Made by a program: the position numbers and the translations under genes. From Candidatus Promineofilum glycogenicum (lineage in GTDB: Bacteria > Chloroflexota > Anaerolineae > Promineifilales > Promineifilaceae), in contig JADJHJ010000017.1 in NCBI GenBank assembly GCA_016707605.1, positions 43,981-107,980 on the forward strand: a stretch of DNA of 64,000 nucleotides. Reading direction: 5' to 3'. Below are positions 8,455 to 17,902 of this stretch, in pieces (the first letter of the stretch is position 1; each line of letters starts with the position of its first letter). The notes under the pieces were generated by a model that did no database searches, was not told the origin of the DNA, and saw only the letters and a program-made list of their open reading frames with translations.

Positions 8455-8531
8455 TATACTCCGTCGCTACACATATATTGTAGAGACGCTCTACACAAGT
8501 CATAGATTGCGCCAATTTTTCCGGGCAATCT
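8455..8531 (+). promoter_or_regulatory. gyrA promoter region with two palindromes
   Basis: A TATACT -10-like box lies at 8455-8460 with no good -35 box. Downstream is TGTAGAG-ACG-CTCTACA (8479-8495), a perfect 7+7 inverted repeat near the expected start point, and then AGATTGC...GCAATCT (8504-8531), another perfect 7+7. The first could be an operator and the second a leader hairpin in the gyrA mRNA. Confidence 0.45.
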
Positions 8532-8590
8532 ACTCCATCTGCGGATGATTCCGCTATCGGCCAGACGGCATCAACCTGGCGGAGGCTCAC

Positions 8591-11176
<2,586 letters not shown>

Positions 11177-11350
11177 TCCGCCCGGGCCTAAAGGCGCCGG
11201 GCTATTCAGCGACGCCGGCCGAGGCCAGCTTTAGAGGGGCATCGCGCGGGAAGGCCCGTTGACGGGCCGTTGTTCAATAGCCCCGTGGCTTCAGCCCGGG
11301 GCGGGTCACACAAGAGTACGCCACGGTGGGTGATTGGGCTTGCCGTCGGC

Positions 11351-11388
11351 CTTGTAGCGTGGGTTGGCAACCCGTCGCCCTACATAGC
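11351..11388. repeat. Dispersed palindrome, GGGTTGGCAACCC family
   Basis: The core TAGCGTGGGTTGGCAACCC is one copy of a family also found at 24074-24178, 52286-52363 and 52480-52502. It forms a hairpin in RNA or DNA. This copy is degenerate on its right arm. Confidence 0.7.
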
Positions 11389-11443
11389 AGGCGAAGAGCG
11401 AGCCTTTTCAGTTGTCGCCCGAATGGGTTGGCCGTGTAGGGGG

Positions 11444-11662
11444 CAGACGGCGGCGTGATACGTTGGTGAAAAGCGAATGGCCTCCTCTCGCCGCCGTCTG
11501 TCCCTCTGGGGCTGAAGAAGGGTCAGACGGCGGCGTGATACGTTGGTGAAAAGCGAATGGCCTCCTCTCGCCGCCGTCTGCCCTCTGGGGCTGAAGAAGG
11601 GTCAGACGGCCGGGAGACGAGGCTCAGGTTATCGGCCGACGTCTCTCCCGGCCGTCTGACCC
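11444..11662. repeat. Tandem 80-base hairpin repeats plus a related third hairpin
   Basis: Two near-identical units start at 11444 and 11524. Each has a 12-base inverted repeat (CAGACGGCGGCG and CGCCGCCGTCTG) around a 33-base loop, then a spacer CCTCTGGGGCTGAAGAAGG. They differ by one base. A third element at 11603-11662 keeps the outer CAGACGG/CCGTCTG arms but has a different stem and loop. The block lies in the non-coding region after gyrA. Nothing suggests translation. Confidence 0.85.
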
Positions 11663-11739
11663 CTACATAAAAGATCGCGTCGGCTGACTACTGAAAAACC
11701 CTGAGACGAAGAGCGGATCACCAATCCGCGCTACATAGT

Positions 11740-11940
11740 AAAAGGGGCCGGCTTGATTGCCAGCCCCTTTTCGTTGATGAAAGTCAATGACACCCTATAC
11801 CCTGACTCTCGTCGTTGCCCAGCGGCTTTCCGAAGCGCCGGACAACCACCCATTAAACACCGCCCAAAACAAAAGGGGCCGGCTCAATGGCCGGCCCCTT
11901 TTCGTTGGTGAGAGTCAGGAACGCCGAAACCTGACTCTCG
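11740..11940. repeat. Duplicated terminator-like element
   Basis: Two copies, at about 11740-11813 and 11871-11942, share a hairpin (AAAAGGGGCCGGC, short loop, GCCGGCCCCTTTT or a one-base variant), TCGTTG, then a segment ending CTGACTCTCGTC. Each stem is flanked by A and T tracts, so it could terminate in both directions. The wider stretch 11663-12112 has no gene that I can support. Confidence 0.7.
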
Positions 11941-12112
11941 TCAAAAGGAGGAGAAGAAGAAGAGATTGTTTACCCTTCAATGACTATTCTATGACGGAAT
12001 GCCGATTGCCGCTGTACGGGTGTTCTACGCGCTCACTACGGGAAACCTACGCTTGTGAAATATGTCACAATATCTTCACTGGTATGGTCGTCCACAGTTG
12101 CCATGCGGTTCA

Positions 12113-12394
12113 TTACCACGGCCCGTTAGCCCTTGTTATCCATTCCCATCCCAGCCTGACGGCTTCATCGAGTTCGGCCAGGACATCATCGGGATACCGA
12201 TTATCCATGAACTTCCGCGCCGCTTCCAGCCCCAGAATCGTCTCGCCCAGTCTCTCGGTGGGGGAAGACGTGTCACCGGCGGCCAATGCTTTCCGCAGCA
12301 TAAGGCCGATCTCTTCGTCGCCAAGATCGATGGCCAATTGCGCCACGGAACGACAAAAGGTGCGAACGTCTTCTATCGTCTGGAACCGGCTCAT
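12113..12394 (-). CDS. Small uncharacterised protein, 93 residues
   Basis: ATG 12394 lies 10 bases after AAGGAG and gives MSRFQTIEDVRTFCRSVAQL; a longer in-frame start at 12442 lacks a ribosome site. The protein is acidic, predicted all-helical, has no signal or membrane segment, and contains DEEIGLMLRKAL and ETILGLEAARKFMD. It stands alone between repeats. The pattern resembles small proteins found near toxin-antitoxin or mobile loci, but I do not recognise the family and assign no function. Confidence 0.6.
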   Translation of the reverse strand: MSRFQTIEDVRTFCRSVAQLAIDLGDEEIGLMLRKALAAGDTSSPTERLGETILGLEAARKFMDNRYPDDVLAELDEAVRLGWEWITRANGPW

Positions 12395-12479
12395 GGTGCA
12401 TTTGCTCCTTCCCTTTGGGGGTTTCAGGATGTGCTCACCCATTATAGATCGCTAGTGACAGGAATCGAATTGATCGTCC

Positions 12480-12505
12480 CGCATCTGAGGATGCGGACTC
12501 CGCAC
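12480..12505. repeat. Dispersed palindrome, CGCATCTGAGGATGCG family
   Basis: Core CGCATCTGAGGATGCG with flanking GGACTCCGCAC. Other copies are at 34891-34930, 42181-42217 and 57946-58014, always between genes. Confidence 0.75.
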
Positions 12506-12567
12506 TGAATACTGCTTACTGTATACTGCCTACTGAATCCTCCCCCAACCTGCTAGAATCCAAACCC

Positions 12568-15492
12568 ATGACCCGCCTAACCCGCTACCACGCCCTAACC
12601 TTCATGGTTCTGGCCCTGCTGGTGGCGGCCATCCTGCGCCTGCCGCAGTTGACCGAAGTGCCGCCCGGCGTCCACTACGACGAGGCCGCCTATGGCCTGA
12701 ACGCCGGCGACATCGGCCTGCGCGGCGACCGGCCGGTCTTCATCCCCAGCTTCACCGGCCGCGAGCCGCTGTTCCTCTACGCCGCCGGGGGGATGGCCGC
12801 GGCGCTGGGCAACACCCTCTTCGCCCTGCGCCTGACGGCGGCCTTCTTCGGCCTGCTGACCGTGGCCGCCACCTACCGCCTCGGCCGCGAGATGCTGGCC
12901 GACCGGCGCATCGCCCTGCTGGCCGCGGCCCTGCTGGCGGTCAGCTTCTGGCACGTGCTCTTCAGCCGCCTCGGCTTCCGCGTCATCAGCCAGCCGCTGC
13001 TGATGGCCCTGGCCGTGGCGGCGCTGTTCCGCGGGCTGCGCGGCGGGCGCTGGCCGTGGCTGTGGCTGGCCGGGGTGCTGATCGGGCTGACGGCCTACAC
13101 CTATCTGGCGGCGCGCCTCTTCCCCGTGCTGCTGGCCTTCGCCCTGCTGCCGCTGCTGCTCGACCCGCGCACCCGCGCCCTGCGCGCCCGCCAACTGCTG
13201 CTCGTCGGCCTGGTCGCCTTCCTGACCGCCCTGCCGCTGCTGGCCTACTTCGCCGCCCACCCCGACGCCTTCTGGGTGCGCATCGGCCAGGTCGCGCCGG
13301 GCGCGGCCGATGAGGGGCTATCGCTGACCGAGAGCCTGTTGCGCTCCTTCGGCATGTTCTTTCTGGCCGGCGACCCGTATCTGCGCTTCAACCTGCCCGG
13401 CCGGCCGCTGTTCGACTTCGCCACCGGCGGGCTGCTGCTGGTCGGCTGGATCATCCTCGTGGCCCGCTATCGCCGCCTGTACTACGACTGGCAGCGGGCG
13501 GCGGTGCTGCTGCTGCTGCTGGCCCCGCTGGTCATGATCCTGCCCACGGCCCTGGCCGTCAACGAGATCGTGCCCAGCAATCTGCGCGCGCTGGGCCTCA
13601 TCCCGTTCGTCTTCTTCCTGCCGCCCATCGGCCTCATCACCCTGCTGCGCGACGTGGAGCGGCGCTTCGGCCGGCCGAATCTGACCGTGGCGGTGCAGGT
13701 CATCGCCCTGCTGCTGCTGTGGGCCGGTGGGCAGTGGACGCAGCACCAGTACTTCCGCGTCTGGGCCGCCGACCCGGAGTTGATCTTCGTCAACGACGGC
13801 GACATGACGGCCATCGCCGCCCACCTCGACCGGACGCTGGCCGAACTGCCGCCGGAGGCGCGGCCGGCGGTCTACGTCGCCTCGCCCCACTACCGCCACC
13901 CGACGCTGGCCTTTCTGAGCGCCAACTACGACGCCGTCAAGTGGCTGCCGGGCAGCCACGCCCTCGTCTTCCCCGCCGCGGGTGATGCCCTCTACTACTA
14001 CCCGGCCGGCAGCCCCGCCCCGGCCTGGGCCGTGCCCTATCTGGAGAGCGGCGGCCCGCCGGAGATCGTTTTGACCGACGGCGGGCGGGAGCTATTTCGC
14101 GTCTATCGTCTTTCTCCCGGTGCATCGCACTTTCTTGAGTGCGTTGCACCTTCTGGGAGTGACGCTGCCGGCGACGTGCAACGCACCGAAGAAGGTGCGA
14201 TGCACGGGGAATGCGGCCCCACCGGCACGTTCGCCGGCCTGCTGCGGCTGGACGGCAGCACGACGCTACCCGACGACTTCGCCCAGACCGGCCGCGCGGC
14301 CACGCCGAGCGGCGCGGCACTGCCGCTGACGCTGTTTTGGACTGTAGAAGCCGTGCCGCCGGCGGGCCAAAACGCCACGACCTTCGTCCATCTGGAAGAC
14401 CTCAACGGCCACCGCTGGAGCCAGGTGGAGCAGGACGCCTACCCGGCCGAGCAGTGGGCGGCGGGCGAGACGATCCTCCAGCGGGTGGACGTGCCCGTGC
14501 CGCCGGGCGCGCCACCGGGCGACAACGGCCTCTACCGGCTGCGCTTCGGCCTGTTCGACCCGGCCAGTGGCGGGCGGCTGCCCTTCACCGACGCCGCCGG
14601 CGGGCTGACGACCGACGCGGCGCTGAGCGAGGGCGTGGCCATCAGCGCCGCGCCGCCGCCGGAGCCGCTGCCTATCCCCCCCTTCCCGGTCAGCCGGCGC
14701 GTGGTCGCCGGGCTGACCTTCCTGGGCTATGAGCGCGGGGCCGAGGCGCGGGAGACGGGTGAGATGATCGACGTGGGGCTGTGGTGGTCGGCCGAAGAGC
14801 CGCTGCCCTCCCTGCTCATGAATTTGACGCTGGTTGGCGTGGACAACGGCGTCGTTCGACCATTCGGCCGCGCCCAGCCGTTCTACAACCTCTTCCCCTT
14901 CTCGCAGTGGCCGGCACCGATCTTCGTCATCGACCGCCAGACGGCGCGCATCCCCGACGATGTGGCCACGGGCGACTATCGTCTGCGGCTGGAGCTGTTT
15001 GACAGCATGGGGCGGCCGCTCTACGCGACCGATCTCGGCCCGCTGGCCATCACACAGACGGCGCGCGAATTCACCCCGCCGCCGTTGGCTGTGCCCGTCG
15101 GCGCGTCGTTCGGCGGGGAGATCGCTCTGCTGGGCTACACGCTGAGCGAGGGGGACGGCGAGCAAACGCTGGAACTGGTCTGGCAGGCGGAGGCGCAGCC
15201 GGCGGCCGACTACACCGTCTTCGTCCACGTGCTGAACGCCGACGGGACGTGCTGCGTCTGGCAGGCCGACGCCATGCCGCGCGGCGGGGCGTACCCAACG
15301 AGCCGCTGGGTGGCGGGCGAGGTCGTCACCGATACCTATGCCATTGTCCTGCCGGCCGATCTGGCCGCCGGGGAGTATGCCGTCGAGGTGGGGTTGTATC
15401 GGGCGGAGACGGGGGAACGCCTGCCGGCGCTAATAGATGGGGAGCCGGTTGGCGACGCCGTGCAGCTAGGCCCACTGAAAAAGGCGAACTGA
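12568..15492 (+). CDS. GT39-like membrane glycosyltransferase with extracytoplasmic beta domains
   Basis: The 974-residue protein starts with a membrane part of about 400 residues and 10 or more helices. An early extracytoplasmic loop carries HYDEAAYGLNAG, the Asp-Glu pair expected of the GT-C fold families GT39/GT83 (protein O-mannosyl or lipid-A sugar transferases using polyprenyl-phosphate sugars). The remaining 570 residues are outside the membrane and contain at least three similar beta-rich segments with motifs such as LFWTVEA...TTFVHLED and LELVWQAEA...YTVFVHVLN. These may be carbohydrate-binding or acceptor-recognition domains. Residues about 517-546 are encoded by an inserted palindrome (14120-14205). 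A 15-base hairpin overlaps the stop codon. The sugar and acceptor are not known. Confidence 0.75.
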   Translation: MTRLTRYHALTFMVLALLVAAILRLPQLTEVPPGVHYDEAAYGLNAGDIGLRGDRPVFIPSFTGREPLFLYAAGGMAAALGNTLFALRLTAAFFGLLTVAATYRLGREMLADRRIALLAAALLAVSFWHVLFSRLGFRVISQPLLMALAVAALFRGLRGGRWPWLWLAGVLIGLTAYTYLAARLFPVLLAFALLPLLLDPRTRALRARQLLLVGLVAFLTALPLLAYFAAHPDAFWVRIGQVAPGAADEGLSLTESLLRSFGMFFLAGDPYLRFNLPGRPLFDFATGGLLLVGWIILVARYRRLYYDWQRAAVLLLLLAPLVMILPTALAVNEIVPSNLRALGLIPFVFFLPPIGLITLLRDVERRFGRPNLTVAVQVIALLLLWAGGQWTQHQYFRVWAADPELIFVNDGDMTAIAAHLDRTLAELPPEARPAVYVASPHYRHPTLAFLSANYDAVKWLPGSHALVFPAAGDALYYYPAGSPAPAWAVPYLESGGPPEIVLTDGGRELFRVYRLSPGASHFLECVAPSGSDAAGDVQRTEEGAMHGECGPTGTFAGLLRLDGSTTLPDDFAQTGRAATPSGAALPLTLFWTVEAVPPAGQNATTFVHLEDLNGHRWSQVEQDAYPAEQWAAGETILQRVDVPVPPGAPPGDNGLYRLRFGLFDPASGGRLPFTDAAGGLTTDAALSEGVAISAAPPPEPLPIPPFPVSRRVVAGLTFLGYERGAEARETGEMIDVGLWWSAEEPLPSLLMNLTLVGVDNGVVRPFGRAQPFYNLFPFSQWPAPIFVIDRQTARIPDDVATGDYRLRLELFDSMGRPLYATDLGPLAITQTAREFTPPPLAVPVGASFGGEIALLGYTLSEGDGEQTLELVWQAEAQPAADYTVFVHVLNADGTCCVWQADAMPRGGAYPTSRWVAGEVVTDTYAIVLPADLAAGEYAVEVGLYRAETGERLPALIDGEPVGDAVQLGPLKKAN
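14120..14205. repeat. Inverted-repeat element inserted in frame in the GT39-like gene
   Basis: Two 30-base arms (14120-14149 and 14176-14205) are inverted copies with 27 of 30 matches. Each arm has its own smaller symmetry around GTGCA...GCAC. The segment stays open in the gene's frame and adds about 29 residues (including FLECVAPSG and DVQRTEEG) between two beta segments. Confidence 0.8.
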
Positions 15493-15515
15493 GTCTGAGT
15501 GACTCAGTTCGCCTT
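15481..15515 (+). terminator. Hairpin overlapping the stop codon of the GT39-like gene
   Basis: A perfect 15-base stem (AAGGCGAACTGAGTC with GACTCAGTTCGCCTT) around TGAGT contains the TGA stop at 15490-15492. The T-tract is poor, so termination may be partial. It could instead protect the 3' end. Confidence 0.7.
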
Positions 15516-15627
15516 GCTGCTCCTTAACCGGGGTGAGGGAGGTTGCTTTGCCGAGACTCTCCAGGCGATTCGGCTCTAACGTTGGGCGTTACGGACTTAC
15601 CTGTGACAAAGCAACCCAGTCGCGACC

Positions 15628-16605
15628 CTACCGGCTCATGATACGCACCGACGAGATGGTATCGTTGCCGATCGGCTCGTAGTAGAAATTGGTGATGTTC
15701 TTCGTATAGGTGGCCGTGTCGCCGCCGAAGTTGTCCCACGTATAGAGAACGACCTTAACCTTCGCGCCGACCTTCATCGACGTGATCAGATCATTCGGCA
15801 GGCCCATCTCGTAGGCGGCGGGATAGCTGCCGATCTGCTTGATGACGCAACGCCCTTTGTACAGGTCATGCTCGAAGAAAGCGACCTCGGTCGGCTTCGG
15901 CTTGCAGCCAGTGGCCTTGGGCTTCAGTTCGACGCGCATCGAGGACACCTTATCGTTGCCGATCGTGTCGTAGTACAACGCCGCGTCGCTGGCGGTGTAG
16001 ATGTCGGTAATACCGTTGAAGTTCGGCTCCCGGTAGAGCACGAGGCGCAACAGGTTGCCGACCTTGACCGAGCTGATGAATTCGTCGGGCAAGCCGATCT
16101 CCAGCGCGTTGCTGAAGTTGCCGACATTGTGCAGGATGCACTGCCCGCCGTAGCTTTCGTCCTCGAACACGGCGATCTCGTTCGGCCGCGGGTTGCAGCC
16201 GGTCGTCGGCTTCATCTCCACCCGGATGGACGAGACGGTGTCGTTGGCGATTGGCTCATAGTACAGGTTGGGGATGTCGTTCAAATAGGCGGCCGAGAAG
16301 CCACCATAGTCCTTGTCACGGAACAGAACGATGCGGACAGCCGCGCCGACCTTGAACGACGTGATCGAATCATCGGGCATCTTGAATGCCGTGGCCTTCG
16401 GATAGGCGCCAATCTTCAGCTTGGCGCACTTGTTACCGTAGACCTCATCCAGAAACACCACCACTTCCTTGGCCGACGGTACACAGGCCGCGTCCACCGC
16501 CGCCGGGGCAGGTTCATCCTGCGCCAGCACGGTCGCGCTGCCGAGCACGACGAGCAAGAGAAGCATACTGACGAGAAGCGTAATACGGATTGGGAAACGG
16601 TTCAT
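15628..16605 (-). CDS. Secreted protein with three beta/gamma-crystallin domains
   Basis: The 325-residue product has a signal peptide (to about residue 29) and three repeats of roughly 95 residues. Each repeat has two Greek-key motifs and each motif ends in the calcium signature (N/D)(N/D)xx(S/T)S: DDSITS 78-83, NDTVSS 121-126, DEFISS 174-179, NDKVSS 217-222, NDLITS 271-276 and NDTISS 314-319. Each domain opens with a Cys pair 19 apart (41/60, 137/156, 234/253), likely a disulfide, which fits export. Known microbial beta/gamma-crystallins bind calcium and gain stability from it. The role here could be a cell-envelope or matrix protein. The ATG at 16605 follows GGGAG. It is monocistronic, with a 268-base spacer upstream. 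Confidence 0.85.
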   Translation of the reverse strand: MNRFPIRITLLVSMLLLLVVLGSATVLAQDEPAPAAVDAACVPSAKEVVVFLDEVYGNKCAKLKIGAYPKATAFKMPDDSITSFKVGAAVRIVLFRDKDYGGFSAAYLNDIPNLYYEPIANDTVSSIRVEMKPTTGCNPRPNEIAVFEDESYGGQCILHNVGNFSNALEIGLPDEFISSVKVGNLLRLVLYREPNFNGITDIYTASDAALYYDTIGNDKVSSMRVELKPKATGCKPKPTEVAFFEHDLYKGRCVIKQIGSYPAAYEMGLPNDLITSMKVGAKVKVVLYTWDNFGGDTATYTKNITNFYYEPIGNDTISSVRIMSR

Positions 16606-16873
16606 TGTAGGCTCCCTAATACTTTCCCAAGTAACTACTAGAGCACGATCGCTAGAGACTCCCTGATTAATATCATACTTCTTACGCCAACCCGTGAGTA
16701 GTGATCTATGTCACCGATTACGTATGACATAGATTTAGCAGGAATGTATCCCTACTCAGGCTTATTGTTTATAGGGGGATTTGCGTGAGGATAGTGTAAT
16801 GGAGTCAGGGGCAGCGATAGCACGACCTGTGGAGCGTCGTTTACATCTACGAGGGTAGCTGTCAGCGTAGGCC

Positions 16874-17332
16874 TTACAGATGGTCGTCTACCATGTCCGG
16901 GTTAGCCCCAAGCCACGCCCGGAACCCGTCAGCCACGGCATTCACGTCGCCCAACTGCGTGCGGCAAATCTCATATAGCTCGTTCGGCGTGATCTCGTGG
17001 TAGAAGTGGACGAGGCGATTGCGATAGCCGGCCATCAGGCGCAGACGGGCCGTGTCTTCGGCCGAGAGAACGCCCATCTCGCCCATCCGGCGGGCGATCT
17101 CCTTGTACTCGACCGCCCCTTGCCCGGCCTGCTTGGCCAGAATGTGGCGGCCGATGTCGAGCAACGCCTCCAGCGCCCGCCGCAGGCACGACTCGGCAAC
17201 GTAACTGTTGTGGTCATTGGCCAGGAACGTCGCCTCATCATCCAGTGGCAGCGCGGCAATCTCGGCCGTCATCCGCGTCACCCACGCCAGCCGGTCGAGA
17301 ACAATCCTTTGCGAGACAGGGCCGGGCATCAT
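16874..17332 (-). CDS. hepT: HepT-type ribonuclease toxin
   Basis: The 152-residue helical protein carries the HEPN/HepT active site RX4HXY as RNRLVHFY near residue 105. This is an RNA-cleaving site in the family, whose Tyr is the known target of AMPylation by the partner MntA. The start overlaps the MntA stop by four bases (ATGA), so the pair is translationally coupled. The organisation fits a HepT/MntA (type VII) toxin-antitoxin module. The C-terminus (WLGANPDMVDDHL) is acidic. Confidence 0.85.
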   Translation of the reverse strand: MMPGPVSQRIVLDRLAWVTRMTAEIAALPLDDEATFLANDHNSYVAESCLRRALEALLDIGRHILAKQAGQGAVEYKEIARRMGEMGVLSAEDTARLRLMAGYRNRLVHFYHEITPNELYEICRTQLGDVNAVADGFRAWLGANPDMVDDHL

Positions 17333-17748
17333 CGGCCGCCCTCCAGGATGAGCCGCTGCCGTTCGCGTTCCAGCGGCAGCAGGTCGGCGGCGCGGCGCAG
17401 GATGTAGAGGTCGTACTCGTCGGCCAGGTAGGCGTCGTCGGCGAAGAGCCGTTCGCCGCGGATGACGTTGACGGCCAGGAAGGGATCGGCCTCCGGCAGC
17501 ACCACCAGGTCGACCCGGCCCACGTCGAACAGGTCTTCGAGGGCCACGGCCAACTCGACCTTGCGACGCACCGCGAGGGGTTGGGCCGGCTTCACGCCGA
17601 TGTCGAGGTCGGAAGGACCGGGTGGCAGACCGCCGCCGTCGCTGTCCAGCCAGGCCAGCGCCTCTCGCCCGCGGCTGCCGAAGGCGTAGAGGATGTGCAG
17701 GTCGAAGGCGCGACAGAGCGCGTCGAGGGCGGCGCGGTGGGTGGTCAT
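17329..17748 (-). CDS. mntA: MntA-type nucleotidyltransferase antitoxin
   Basis: The 139-residue protein is a minimal nucleotidyltransferase. It begins ILYAFGSRGRE and reaches the metal-binding DLDIGV after a loop of 21 residues, longer than the usual GSX10DXD spacing. A third acidic residue lies in VDLVVL. In the family this enzyme attaches AMP to the HepT tyrosine and so neutralises it. The gene is upstream of hepT and overlaps it. The long loop, rich in Gly and Pro (DSDGGGLPPGPS), is a local feature that does not remove any catalytic residue. Confidence 0.85.
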   Translation of the reverse strand: MTTHRAALDALCRAFDLHILYAFGSRGREALAWLDSDGGGLPPGPSDLDIGVKPAQPLAVRRKVELAVALEDLFDVGRVDLVVLPEADPFLAVNVIRGERLFADDAYLADEYDLYILRRAADLLPLERERQRLILEGGR

Positions 17749-17902
17749 GCTATGGCGATTATAGCATGTTTCACGGTTGGGCTGCGCGGTTCTACTTTGA
17801 GACCCGCCCGTCTGTCAGCACCGCCAGCGGCTATACGGTTCCGCGCCGACGACGATGAGATCGGGGTGGGGTCAGGCACACAGCGGTAGCCGGGCGCGCG
17901 GC

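Noticed and set aside
8259..8528. N-terminal extension of the collagen-like cytochrome
   Set aside because: The extension has no signal peptide, and the lipoprotein signal begins at ATG 8258 with a good ribosome site.
11787..12455. Plus-strand frame of 222 codons
   Set aside because: It spans terminator-like repeats and the antisense of the small gene at 12113-12394, has no ribosome site and no domain.
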